Source of the DNA: Mixophyes australis
Taxonomy: Eukaryota > Chordata > Amphibia > Anura > Limnodynastidae
Assembly (NCBI GenBank): GCA_036250195.1
Contig: JAVHZZ010000017.1
Coordinates: 1,736,001 to 1,800,000 of the forward strand
Direction of reading: 5' to 3'
DNA: 64,000 nucleotides
The stretch's first letter is position 1; every line of letters starts with the position of its first letter. Below the pieces are notes generated by a model. The model had not been told where the DNA came from. It made no database searches and saw only the letters and a program-made list of their open reading frames with translations. This document shows, one piece after another, positions 33,319-45,190 of this stretch. The position numbers and the translations under genes are program-made.

Positions 33319-34440
33319 GAGGTCGGTTGGTGGCGGGCTGCGGTTCCTGGTGGGAAACCTTAGCTGTAGCAGTAAGCAGCCCAATCAGCGGCCATTTTGT
33401 TACATTGAAGGCGTAGTAGGCACTCTCCTCTTAAAGGGATTGGGCAATTAGCAGAATAGCCCTTCGGGGTTAAGGGGCTCCGCTTAGGCGGGCCGGCCTC
33501 AGCTAACATGCCAAATGGGGGAGTTTGGCATTTTACGCCTAGTCGAGTCCAAATTAGTTTGGACGGAATTTACAACTAGTAGGTGTGGCCTGGATGCTGA
33601 TTGGTCTGTTTATGTTGGCCACCAATTTTTCCCCAGCAGGTTTCGCCTATAATAAATTCCTGACCTTTCAAACGCCAATTCAAGTCTCTGTGTCGTTATT
33701 TTAGTTGTTAAGTTAACTCTGGTAAAGGTTAAAGATGGTATAGAAGGTTGTCCACCATAAGCGGTTTAATACAACAGAGGGATTGAATGAGACCGAGGTG
33801 ATATAAACGCTGAGGGGGCAGGCAGAGGAAAAAGTACAGGCATACCAGGAGTTAACTTATCTGGGTTGTGGTAGAAATCTGAGTTATCCAATCAGTGGAG
33901 CCGGAAGGGGAGGGGTTTGCTTTCCTGAGGAGGCTTATAACATATAGGAAAAGGATGTGACTTCCTCTTGCCGGATAGATTTGTTACTCACCCACCCATC
34001 CCATATTGTGGTATTGATATTGGACTTGTGTTTGCAAGTGGCGGTAAGCAGCCCAATCAGCAGCCATTTTGTTACATTAAAGGCGTAGTAGGCACTCTCC
34101 TCTTAAAGGGATTGGGCAATTAGCAGAATAGCCCTTCGGGGTTAAGGGGCTCCGTTTAGGTGGGCGGGCCTCAGCTAATATGCCAAATGGGGGAGTTTGG
34201 CATTTTACGCCTAGTCGAGTCCAAATTAGTTTGGACGGAATTTACAACTAGTAGGTGTGGCCTGGATGCTGATTGGTCTGTTTATGTTGGCCACCAATTT
34301 TTCCCCAGCAGGTTTCGCCTATAATAAATTCCTGACCTTTCAAACGCCAGTTCAAGTCTCTGTGTTGTTATTTTAGTTGTTAAGTTAACTCTGGTAAAGG
34401 TTAAAGATGGTATAGAAGGTTGTCCACCATAAGCGGTTTA

Positions 34441-34898
34441 TAGGTGAGTTGTTAGCTTCATCTAGATCGGCAATCGGTTCAGGGTTACTTCACAGTAATG
34501 TTGTGGTTAAGAATGATAACATAGCTTGTAAGATCCATAGATCGAAGACTGATCCTTTGGGTAGGGGGCGGTGGATTACCTAGCATCGTAATCAGGATAT
34601 TGCAGTTTGCCCGCTTGAGTTTACAAGATTGTATAGAGATATGTCCCCTGCTCCTGGTGGTAATTGGCTTAGGCACCATGATAGGTACCCCCTTACGAAG
34701 GTCCAGTTTTCCGCGGTCTTTAAGAATTGTATTGCTAAACTTGGATTGGATACAGCAGACTATGGGACTCATTCTTTTAGAATAGGAGCGGCTACAGTAG
34801 CGGCGGAGGAGGGTGTGTCGGAACAGAGTATCGTGGCTTCGGGTAGGTGAAGGTCTAAGTGTTTCAAACAGTATGTTAGGCCAGCTGTTGCGCTTTAG
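34441..34898 (+). pseudogene. Tyrosine recombinase fragment of X, unit 2
   Basis: Same two nonsense codons, TAG 34581-34583 and TGA 34848-34850. Confidence 0.85.
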
Positions 34899-35188
34899 GC
34901 TTAATAATGCGATGTGGTAAGGCTGACCCATGACATGCGTTGCTTGTCTTGTTAAAAGGAGGCGTGGAGGGATTTGCCATTTCTTTTCCCCGGGGGCCTG
35001 ATTGGCTTGTGGCACCCCGGGGTTTCCGGTTTTACCTCCGCATGGGTCACCCTGCGTTATGCGCGAATGTGGCATTTTTTTGTTTTCAGTATTAATTATG
35101 TTTTACGTTTTGCCATTTAATTTACTACTAATAAATTACTCCATGTTGCAGGTGTACGTCAGGATGGGAGGATGGGAGGAGTTTTTGA

Positions 35189-35722
35189 CTGGTAGGCCAT
35201 TCATTTGTTTTTTGGGCCGGTAAGAGCGGCCCTGCTCATGATGTGAGCAAATTTTCCAGGGCGGAGTCAATAAGATGGATAGGTGTTAGGGGTATGCGTT
35301 GGGAATCTCTGTTGAAGATACTAAAAGACACAGAGAGTAGGTTTGGGCGCCCTTTAGAACTTGTAATTCACCTTGGGGGGAATGACCTGGGTAAGTGGTC
35401 CAGTTTAGAGCTCATTGAACATATAAGATCTGATGTCGGGGCCATTAAGTTACATTGGCCAACAGTTCACCTTACATGGTCCGATATTATCCCTAGGCGC
35501 AATTGGAGAGGGGCGGATAAACCAGCACGGATTGAGAAAGCTTGTGGGAAGGTAAATAGGGCGGTTCGGAAGACCTTTCAGGAAGTAAGTGGTGGCTGCA
35601 TTAGTTATCCGTCCATAAGGGCCGTGTTGACGCAGTACTATAGGCCCGATGGTGTACATTTGTCTGATTTGGGTATGGCATACTTTATAGAGCAGATATT
35701 TGGTTTTCTTGTTTGGCTATGA
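35189..35722 (+). pseudogene. SGNH hydrolase domain, unit 3
   Basis: Identical in protein sequence to units 1 and 2, with the same upstream TGA (35186-35188). Confidence 0.8.
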
Positions 35723-36844
35723 GAGGTCGGTTGGTGGCGGGCTGCGGTTCCTGGTGGGAAACCTTAGCTGTAGCAGTAAGCAGCCCAATCAGCGGCCATT
35801 TTGTTACATTGAAGGCGTAGTAGGCACTCTCCTCTTAAAGGGATTGGGCAATTAGCAGAATAGCCCTTCGGGGTTAAGGGGCTCCGCTTAGGCGGGCCGG
35901 CCTCAGCTAACATGCCAAATGGGGGAGTTTGGCATTTTACGCCTAGTCGAGTCCAAATTAGTTTGGACGGAATTTACAACTAGTAGGTGTGGCCTGGATG
36001 CTGATTGGTCTGTTTATGTTGGCCACCAATTTTTCCCCAGCAGGTTTCGCCTATAATAAATTCCTGACCTTTCAAACGCCAATTCAAGTCTCTGTGTCGT
36101 TATTTTAGTTGTTAAGTTAACTCTGGTAAAGGTTAAAGATGGTATAGAAGGTTGTCCACCATAAGCGGTTTAATACAACAGAGGGATTGAATGAGACCGA
36201 GGTGATATAAACGCTGAGGGGGCAGGCAGAGGAAAAAGTACAGGCATACCAGGAGTTAACTTATCTGGGTTGTGGTAGAAATCTGAGTTATCCAATCAGT
36301 GGAGCCGGAAGGGGAGGGGTTTGCTTTCCTGAGGAGGCTTATAACATATAGGAAAAGGATGTGACTTCCTCTTGCCGGATAGATTTGTTACTCACCCACC
36401 CATCCCATATTGTGGTATTGATATTGGACTTGTGTTTGCAAGTGGCGGTAAGCAGCCCAATCAGCAGCCATTTTGTTACATTAAAGGCGTAGTAGGCACT
36501 CTCCTCTTAAAGGGATTGGGCAATTAGCAGAATAGCCCTTCGGGGTTAAGGGGCTCCGTTTAGGTGGGCGGGCCTCAGCTAATATGCCAAATGGGGGAGT
36601 TTGGCATTTTACGCCTAGTCGAGTCCAAATTAGTTTGGACGGAATTTACAACTAGTAGGTGTGGCCTGGATGCTGATTGGTCTGTTTATGTTGGCCACCA
36701 ATTTTTCCCCAGCAGGTTTCGCCTATAATAAATTCCTGACCTTTCAAACGCCAGTTCAAGTCTCTGTGTTGTTATTTTAGTTGTTAAGTTAACTCTGGTA
36801 AAGGTTAAAGATGGTATAGAAGGTTGTCCACCATAAGCGGTTTA

Positions 36845-37302
36845 TAGGTGAGTTGTTAGCTTCATCTAGATCGGCAATCGGTTCAGGGTTACTTCACAGT
36901 AATGTTGTGGTTAAGAATGATAACATAGCTTGTAAGATCCATAGATCGAAGACTGATCCTTTGGGTAGGGGGCGGTGGATTACCTAGCATCGTAATCAGG
37001 ATATTGCAGTTTGCCCGCTTGAGTTTACAAGATTGTATAGAGATATGTCCCCTGCTCCTGGTGGTAATTGGCTTAGGCACCATGATAGGTACCCCCTTAC
37101 GAAGGTCCAGTTTTCCGCGGTCTTTAAGAATTGTATTGCTAAACTTGGATTGGATACAGCAGACTATGGGACTCATTCTTTTAGAATAGGAGCGGCTACA
37201 GTAGCGGCGGAGGAGGGTGTGTCGGAACAGAGTATCGTGGCTTCGGGTAGGTGAAGGTCTAAGTGTTTCAAACAGTATGTTAGGCCAGCTGTTGCGCTTT
37301 AG
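36845..37302 (+). pseudogene. Tyrosine recombinase fragment of X, unit 3
   Basis: Same two nonsense codons (36985-36987 and 37252-37254). After about 37430 the downstream sequence leaves the tandem consensus. Confidence 0.85.
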
Positions 37303-37429
37303 GCTTAATAATGCGATGTGGTAAGGCTGACCCATGACATGCGTTGCTTGTCTTGTTAAAAGGAGGCGTGGAGGGATTTGCCATTTCTTTTCCCCGGGGG
37401 CCTGATTGGCTTGTGGCACCCCGGGGTTT

Positions 37430-37757
37430 CCGGTTTTAGCTCCGCATGGGTCACCCTGCGTTGCGCGCAAATATATAGTAGTGTCTTTCTCTAATACCAT
37501 GTATTATGTCTTGAAATTTGTTTTATGTGCATTTTACTCCATGTTGCAGGTTCACGGCAGGATGGGAAGCATTTTTGGCTGGTCGGCCATTCATTTGTTT
37601 TTTGGGCCGGTAAGAGTGGTCCTGCTCATGATTTGAGCAAATTTCCCCGGGCAGATTCAGTTAGATGGTTAGGTTTTAGGGGTTTACGTTGGGCGTCGCT
37701 ATTAAAGATTCTAAGGGATAGCGAGATAAAGTTTGGGCGCCCTTCAGTGCTTATAAT
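37430..37757 (+). pseudogene. Element X's own SGNH hydrolase, truncated
   Basis: Reads WLVGHSFVFWAGK with TGG in place of the TGA seen in the tandem units, then a diverged LSKFPRADSVRWLGFRG segment, and stops matching after PSVLII at about 37757. GGND and DGVH are lost. The divergence from the tandem hydrolases shows it belongs to X rather than Y. Confidence 0.75.
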
Positions 37758-37764
37758 CAACACT

Positions 37765-38285
37765 CTAGACACCCAACCACCATGGCATTACTAGTGTTCT
37801 GTATTTAATAAATAGGCCTCTTTACCCCAAATTAATAGCATTCTCAGCATTAACAGTTAAACAAACCCCCTCCTCCCCCACCCAACCAGTCCAAAACAAT
37901 AAATTAGTACACATTTAATAATTAGGATATTTTACCCCAACCAGCCCGGCATTAAATTAATATACTTAAATACCTAAATAAATACTTAAATTTAATAAAT
38001 AAGCCTCCTACCCCCCAAACAGCCCCAACCTTAAATTAATAGATCCCATGTTTAATAATTAGGCCTCCTCCCCCCTAAAAACCCCAACAGTATATTCTTA
38101 GTGTTTATGTTTAATAAATAAACTTCCTTCCTCCCAACCTTCCCCAACATTAGATTAATAACATTCCGATTTGATTTTTAAAACAATTTCACCCCCACCA
38201 GCCCAAAAATTAAATTAATACCATTTCCATTTAATAAAAGGTCTATTTCACCCAACCAGCCTCAATATCAAGTTCATAACATAAT
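37765..38285. repeat. Degenerate ~65-bp tandem repeat, A/C-rich
   Basis: About eight diverged units with CCCCAACCAGCCC, ATTAAATTAATA and TTTAATAAATAGGCCTCC blocks. Confidence 0.75.
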
Positions 38286-38289
38286 ATTT

Positions 38290-38990
38290 TCCACCATATT
38301 TAATTGCAGATGTGCTGGAAACAACATACTCTGCATTGCTGGGGAATGGGGTATTTTCTGTGGTAAAGAGCTGGCTAAGTCCTGATGATCTAGCAGCTTC
38401 AACCTTTTCTTTTGGGCTGGAAAATGTTGTTGCAGCTCTTGTTGTCTAGTAGCTTGGGTCTTTTCCTCTAGACTGCCACTCCTGTAGCATGTAGTCTGAC
38501 AGCTTGACGCTGGGTAATGGGGATGACAAAAACCTGTCCACATCCCATGACCAAGATCGTTTCCCAGGAGCACATCTCACATTTATTTGCCAGCTCCCCA
38601 ATCGAGACGTACCCTCACCGTGGGCACTTCGAGTCCATCTGGAACTGTGACTTTGGCAGTCTAGCCTGGCAATGCTGCAGCAGGTTCAGCAAGGATGGGG
38701 GCTCACCACAGTGATTGAGGTCCCTGAGACTCTCAGGCCTTCTCCCTGCAATGGTCCAACTTGGGTGCTTCCACCTCTTTTTTGGGTGTCTTTTTGGCCT
38801 CTTCACTGAGTCACTTTTCTCTGTGACATACGCCACGGACTTTCTGGTACAAGAACAATCTTTTTAGCCCCCCCCCCTTAGTCGGGTATGCAAGTCAGCC
38901 TGTGGGACAGTCTGGCCTTAGGTGACCGGTTTTCCCACAGCCATAACACTTCCTATCCAGTCTAGTCTGATGACTTCCAGGAACAGGGTG
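38290..38990 (-). pseudogene. Ty3/gypsy Gag C-terminus with zinc knuckle (minus strand)
   Basis: The minus strand at 38951-38903 reads CYGCGKTGHLRPDC, a complete C-x2-C-x4-H-x4-C zinc knuckle. It is followed by a basic segment (KRPKRHPKKRW) and more decayed sequence with stops to about 38290. It is probably the continuation of the Gag fragment at 42066-42806, now separated by later insertions. Confidence 0.7.
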
Positions 38991-39027
38991 GAATTGCAGC
39001 TAGCTACAAGCACCTGGGTTAGTGGCT

Positions 39028-39533
39028 ACTGTTAGGATCTGCCTCATGATGCTGCTTTAGCTCCTGCCTCTGGGACTATATTTATTATTATATTGACCCT
39101 GCAGTACCTGTGAACCACCAGAGGTGCTGTTATTCTGCCTTCTCTTCTCACTATCAGGGACTACTAGCTGCACTATGTTAATCATTCACACCTGATTGTT
39201 TACTATATATGCCTGCCTCTCCCAGTTTCCTTTGATGGTCATTAATGTTTCTGTGCCTGTAATGTTTATTTACCCTTGGACTAACTGCCTTGCTTTTTCT
39301 CTTTTCCTGTGGAAATCCTTGCTTAGCCAGTTTCTGCTTTTCTGTAAGCATTTAGCATTCATCTCTATCTTGTCACTTGGAGGTAAACCTGATATTTGCC
39401 TTATACCTGGAAGTCTGTTTATTCACTGATCTGGCCTGTGTTTAACTTGCATCACATGGACTGTGTTTTCCACTACATTAAACAGTTTAATACTTTCAAT
39501 ATATTTCTGGCTCCGTGGCTTTAATTGGACAGA
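39028..39533 (+). mobile_element. Candidate solo LTR
   Basis: A TGTTAGGATCTGCC start, a CACCAGAGGTGCTG segment, pyrimidine-rich middle and an ATTAAACAGTTTAA-type 3' region ending near GGACA. There is no coding sequence and no clear target-site duplication, so the limits are uncertain. Confidence 0.35.
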
Positions 39534-40059
39534 ACGAATAATGAACAGAGGTTCATGTTAGAAGGACAAATTAGCACTCCTTATGTTAATTAAAATATAA
39601 CTTTTAATGATTATTGTTTAATAATGACATCCTCCCGGAAAACAAGGTGAAATATATTAAAATAACTTACAAATACACACATACACACGTGTGATAAAAA
39701 CAAAAACACCAACTGATAGGGATATATTATATAAGGAAATAGTCTGGTGGATACAAAGAGTATCTTGTATAAAACCTTTTTTAGCAAACCATTTACTGGT
39801 AAGTGGTGGTTGGTAAGAAGACAAAAATGATTTGAAGAGTAATTGAGAACCGTGTCTCTTATTGTGTTGGTGTTACAAGCCTTCTAGTCACCACTGTAAC
39901 AAATGTAGCAGGCAGATAACGGAGTAAGGTACTGGATCTTAGTGAATTTAATAAGGGGAACCCCCTAGCTCAAAAAGGTCTTAGCTTGTGTGATGCTATT
40001 GGTAAGTTTTAAATACAAGGCTTATTCTGGATTATTGACAGTATGAAGCACTACACCAT

Positions 40060-40390
40060 AGCGCATCTATACTGAGGCTGGTGTGCTTCCTGCACTGTGT
40101 AATATTGTCAGCAATAATAAAGGCAGATAGCTCATTGCCAGTAATGGCTCTATGTTACCAGAAAAAGTCCCTGATATAAAACAATTGACAGTCTCTATAG
40201 TAGACACTGTTCACAGCAATTATACATTTAGGTGCATCTATGATAAGGCTGGTGAAATTCCTGCAATGTATGACCTTGTCAGCTATACCACATGTAATTA
40301 GCTCATTACCAGTAACAGCTCTGTGGTACTGAAAGAGTTCCCTGATATGAGTGAGCTTATGTGTAGTCTCCGTGAAAGACAATAGTCTCA
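40060..40390. repeat. Two imperfect ~175-bp tandem units
   Basis: GCATCTATACTGAGGCTGGT... and GCATCTATGATAAGGCTGGT... share TAGCTCATT-CCAGTAA and CCCTGATAT blocks in the same order. Confidence 0.7.
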
Positions 40391-41296
40391 GCAGCTGAGC
40401 TAGTTTTATCTGGCTAACAAAAGATCCCCTATTGTAGCTAAAAACCGTTATGTTCAGCCAGTGGGATCAGATGCTACGATTGACATACTGTCCAGCCAAT
40501 AGTGAATGGGATTACCGTGACATCACACGCTGGGAAGGCCATTCCTAGGCTGATAGAGACAGCTGGTCTCTCCACAGGGGAATCCCTTGTGGGTATCGAA
40601 TCAGAGGAGGAGAAATAATGATAGACAGATGAGCCAGCCAATGCCTGTCCTTGGAGCATTTTGGATTGAAATAAGATCCTGCAGACCAAGGATTAAAATG
40701 ACAGCGATAAGGATGATGTTAAACATGGTAAGTAATCACTTTTTCTACTGAATATCAGTATAGATCATGAATAATGATAACAAATAACATGCAGACTGTT
40801 TTAAATAACGGGAATGCGATAAGCTGGATCTCTCTGCTGTTATAATATCAGCAGGAAATAGCTGATAAAGTGTGCCTTCCATATTGTTAAGTTGTCAAAG
40901 TAATATTACTTGGCAGATCAGAAAATCTATATATGGAAAACCCTTCTAAGTGTGATATAAGAGAAAGAGGGCATCAAACTGGAGGAATAAAATATGTACA
41001 TTCTTGATGCACTTGGATTAAATAGCAGATCAAATAGAACAGGTATACATGTGACAACTGGGATTGTACTGACAAAAGATAGTACTTGTGACAGTTCATA
41101 TAGTCACAGACCTGTCTGAAATTTTTTTTTTAAGATATCAAGAATGCTTATAATAAATTCCAGAAATGCCACCAGGAAGGTTGGAACTGTTGCTGGATTA
41201 CCCAAGAGAGAATGATAAAATGTTTCTCCTTTTCATAGGCCATTCTGGCCAGTAATTAGGACGATAATCTTCTGAAGCAGTAACACTTGAGGAATA

Positions 41297-41893
41297 TCAC
41301 AGAAAGCAGGCATAGCTGTTATTTTCATTGAGGCCGAGAGGTTGTACAGAATTAAGCAGAAATATCCATTTGTTTTCTGTCTGCAGGAGTATTCTGTCTT
41401 GGTCTCCGCCTCTAATGCCCATTTTTATGCTTTCAATTCCTGTGACAGTGAGCAAACGAAAGTCACCGTTGTGTGTCAGATGAAAATGTTTGGCAATAGG
41501 TGTTATGTTTCTCATTCGTTCCTTATCACGTGTAAAGTTCCGAATGCAGCCAACATGTTCTAAAATGCGCTGTTTCAGTGGGCGATTGGTCTTCCCCATA
41601 TACTGTTTATTGCATGGACAGGAGAGTAGGTACACCACTCCCTGAGTATCACACGTTATGAAGTTGTCTATCATATGTGTAGAACCATACCTATCTATGA
41701 CTGTATAGGTTTTTTTCATATAAGGACAAGCTTTACACCTGCCACATTTATGTGAACCTTTGAATTTATTTTCAGGTTTCAGACTATATGAACTGTCACA
41801 AGTACTATCTTTTGTCAGTACAATCCCAGTTGTCACATGTATACCTGTTCTATTTGATCTGCTATTTAATCCAAGTGCATCAAGAATGTACAT
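41297..41893 (-). CDS. Penelope-type GIY-YIG endonuclease fragment, 198 aa
   Basis: C-terminal module of a Penelope-like retroelement, which nicks DNA for priming reverse transcription. Residues 50-56 read CGRCKAC, part of the Cys motif that precedes the nuclease in this family. GIY-YIG motif: VVYLL (86-90) and YMG (98-100), then KTNRPLKQR with Arg, and H113. The frame is open from an ATG at 41893 to a stop at 41297, with a TAA just upstream, so the reverse transcriptase half is missing. It is unlikely to be functional alone. Confidence 0.85.
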   Translation of the reverse strand: MYILDALGLNSRSNRTGIHVTTGIVLTKDSTCDSSYSLKPENKFKGSHKCGRCKACPYMKKTYTVIDRYGSTHMIDNFITCDTQGVVYLLSCPCNKQYMGKTNRPLKQRILEHVGCIRNFTRDKERMRNITPIAKHFHLTHNGDFRLLTVTGIESIKMGIRGGDQDRILLQTENKWIFLLNSVQPLGLNENNSYACFL

Positions 41894-42065
41894 ATTTTAT
41901 TCCTCCAGTTTGATGCCCTCTTTCTCTTATATCACACTTAGAAGGGTTTTCCCTATATAGATTTTCTGATCTGCCAAGTAATATTACTTTGACAACTTAA
42001 CAATATGGAAGGCACACTTTATCAGCTATTTCCTGCTGATATTATAACAGCAGAGAGATGTTCTT

Positions 42066-42806
42066 CAATTCATAAAATTCTTTGGTGTTGGCTGCTAGAC
42101 TGGCGCTTCTGCCAGGGTGGCCAAACCACTACATTTTGATTTGCCAACTGGGCCGCTACTTCAAATATTATTGTGTTGTGGTCCAGTACCAATTTTTTCA
42201 CCCTCTGTGTGCACCGGCGAGACAACTGCTCCCTGCAAATTAAACCATTTAAATCCACCCAGGTCTTGACACCAGATCCATTCACACATCTCATCACGAA
42301 CTGCCACAGCTGGTTAGCAAATTCCTCATGGTTGATGAGAAGGCTTCTGCCAGATCCTCACATTTCTGCCAGTAGGTTCCTGGGGTAATAATGTAGCACT
42401 TAAAGAGAACTTTCTTTACCACTTCAGAGTCTGCACAGTCATCTGGGGTCAATACACAATAGGCCTCTAATGCACGCCCTTGCATTGTAAGGACCAAATA
42501 ATTGACCCACTCCTTTTTGGACAAAGCATGGAGTTTAGAAATCATTCCAAACACCTGCAAGTGTAAATCACTGTCTCCAACACCGTCCTGAAATTCGGTA
42601 AAGTGACAGGACCCAAATCATGGTGCAGCAGATGATGACTTTTTACTGTACAATTTTTCTTGCTTTGCACAGGATTTCGAGATCTTCCTTGGACATTGCG
42701 GTGTAGTTAACCATCTTTTGCATTCCCTTGTGTGGAAGGAGCTCTTCACTTGAGTAACTCGGCTCTCCAAAAAAAAAAACCCTAGCATTATCAAATTGCT
42801 TGCCAC
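42066..42806 (-). pseudogene. Ty3/gypsy Gag with SCAN-like core (minus strand)
   Basis: Reading on the minus strand: an N-terminal DLEILCKARK segment, then KKEWVNYLVLTMQGRALEAY, the VVKKVLF...ITPGTYWQK helix region, and ICREQLSRRCTQRVKKLVL. This order matches Gag proteins of Gmr1-type Ty3/gypsy elements, from which vertebrate SCAN domains derive. Stops and frameshifts split it (for example between 42300 and 42290). The Penelope insertion cuts its C-terminus at about 42061; the zinc knuckle follows at 38951. Confidence 0.75.
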
Positions 42807-42860
42807 CAGTTATAAACTGTGACTGGATGGGCTTACTCTGCTACCCAGTGTTTGGAGAGG

Positions 42861-43688
42861 GAGATCTTAAACAGTTTAGTTGGGTTTCCTTCTTACTGTC
42901 TGTATCTGGCTGTTACTGACCACTTCTACTGGTGTCACCTGTCAGCAGATATTCACCGACTGTGAATGCCAACTGCACATGAGTTGTAGGAGAATAGTGT
43001 TGCCACCAGCTGTCCCCAGGCTCTTTGAGCTCCAGTATGGTGCTCTGCAGACTGGGACTCCTGGATTCATGTGTGAATCTAGGAGGCGCCTCTGCAAGTC
43101 TCCTCCAGAAGCCACTGAACTACAGCTGCCAGCGGAGTTTACACACAGAGAGCTCCTGGCTCCTACTTTATCCAGGGGCTGCTCCTGCAGCCCCCACTGT
43201 ACCATCAGGGATTGGAGACCCCTCCGACACTCCAGTCATCCTGTACTTACAAATGGGAACCGGAGTGGAGGAATTAAAGCTCTGGCTGAGCTCCGATCCT
43301 CACTGGACCAGCAGTGGGGGGAGAAGCAATTTCTTTTGTTTTATACACATTTGAAATAACATTTTATAAACACACATATCACTTTATACATTTCTACTCC
43401 TGGGCTAACCCTTTCAGCGCCAATATCTACATTTATATATTTATTAAAATACACTTTAAAATACATTGCACCTCCAGCACATAGCACTGGGGGGTTAACC
43501 CAATTGGCACCGCAGCATTGGAAGGGTTAATCTTTACACAGATGGGAAACCAGCCACAGGGTATGGTTAAATCTACTAACTACATCTTATTAAGATCAGA
43601 ATTATGCAATCACTCTGCCAGTGTGTTCAAATTTAATATAATCCTACTCTGTTGTACAGTATCTGACAGTTCGCATTTTCCCAAGAGT

Positions 43689-43720
<32 letters not shown>

Positions 43721-45187
43721 TTCCAAGTTCAAATATAATATATATTTTCTATACTTTCCGATGCCTTGTGTTTTATATGATATTATACTTTCTTCACATT
43801 CCTTACATTGTACTACCACATAATTAATTATACTTTTATTAAAATAACCAATTGTTTAGTAATTCCCATGATGTTCTTTATTCATTTTGTATCTCAGAGA
43901 CAACAAAATTTAATCTGTAGGAATGAAACATGTTAAATGTTATCTAGATGTAAAATAAATTCCCTGATTAAGTAGATACAGTGTTTCTAGAGTCTTATTC
44001 TTTGTCTTAAACTGATTTGGATATTCCAGTCCTCATGTTCTCTCCAATCTATTAACTGCTACAGCTGCTGTACACGTGTATGCTGGTGCCCTATCATGTA
44101 TATATATTCTTTAAAAGTCCCTTTCTGTTGAATATTGTGATGACAAGACAATACACTGTCATGATAGTGATATGCTGCAGCAGAGGAGCACCTAAATCTG
44201 CATTATCACCTAATTGTTGCATGTTATCATGTTACTCACCTTCTCCTCCTCTCTCTGGAGCCCCGGGGCCTGCTCCATGCACAAGTGTTTCCCGTGGTTC
44301 CGTGGTTCATCTCACAGCTCTGACTAAATTGACATTTTGGCGCAGGGCCAAATTATGCAATCGACTCACCCCGCCCCCTTTTGATCTCCCCGAAGTAGAA
44401 GTATGAGTAAGCAGGATGATCAATCAGGAGTTGAGTCATGGAGATTGTGGCTTCTGATTGGACATCCTGCTCACAAGCCACTGCCACAGCCATATGTACA
44501 CGGAGGAGCCAGAAACGAAGGTGTCCCGGGAAAAGCGGCTGCATAGAGCAGACCCTGGAGCTGGAAAGGGGCAAAAAGGTAATATGTAACAATTATTTGA
44601 TAATGCAACTTTAATCTCAATTATGTCAAGGCTTTTTAGGTGGTTTCACTATACCCAATGTATTGTTTTTAGTGACAAAGCCCTGTATAAAATAAAATCC
44701 TTTCAGAAGCATAATTAAAGGGGTTTCCAACCATCACATGTATTTAATGGCTTGTATAGGCTTTACTCCAAGTTTTAGTAAATACACAACTTTTACGTCC
44801 TGGTTTCCCTCTGTACGTTTAACGCGTGTGGTGATACCACGGGGCAGAGCTGTGTGTTTGTGTTGCTCTGCTCTGCTTTCTGTATAATTGTACCCAGTGA
44901 GCAGCTTTATGCTGTATCCTGGGGCAAGAAAATAATCCACTCTCCCTGATGTTATAAATACATGGCTAAAATCACGGAAGGAGGCTACTAAGAAAATAAA
45001 TGCTTGTAGTAACATTTTCAGGATGGTGTGTACAAGATAAAATAAAGCAATCTGAAGGTGGAACAAACAAGCAAAACATCGCACAGCTGGTATTTCAGTA
45101 CATAGACATCAAACTAGGTGGAGCTTGATCTGCTCTAGTGGGGAATGCAAAATATCTTTACCATCGTTGTATAAAGGAAATGTATAT
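42861..45187. other. No gene identified
   Basis: The 42880-43359 open frame lacks an ATG. A TA microsatellite lies at about 43689-43717. 44220-44600 is GC-richer with no supported exon. 44700-45120 gives nothing recognised. Confidence 0.4.
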
Positions 45188-45190
45188 ATT

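Larger units (their letters stand above)
30207..37425 (+). repeat. Three tandem 2404-bp Ngaro-derived units
   Basis: The period is 2404 bp, fixed by the hydrolase ORF recurring at 30435, 32839 and 35243. Each unit contains, in order: hydrolase of Y, B1, A2, B2, then a recombinase fragment of element X. Units are almost identical, but at least one substitution exists (gattgttctg at 31867 against gattggtctg at 34271), so they are not purely a copied read. Unit limits are arbitrary within the repeat. Confidence 0.92.
39540..42060 (-). mobile_element. Penelope-like element, 5'-truncated, with inverted repeat
   Basis: A minus-strand GIY-YIG endonuclease frame (41893-41297) sits between inverted arms of about 270 bp, 40829-41105 and 41798-42060. 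Penelope-like elements often carry inverted or LTR-like partial copies. The remainder to about 39540 is non-coding and includes a ~175-bp imperfect tandem repeat (40060-40390). The left limit is approximate. Confidence 0.7.

Noticed and set aside
42880..43359. Frame with a signal-peptide-like N-terminus and many Cys residues
   Set aside because: The frame opens at TTG directly after a stop and has no ATG ahead of the hydrophobic stretch. No splice acceptor was supported. Probably chance.
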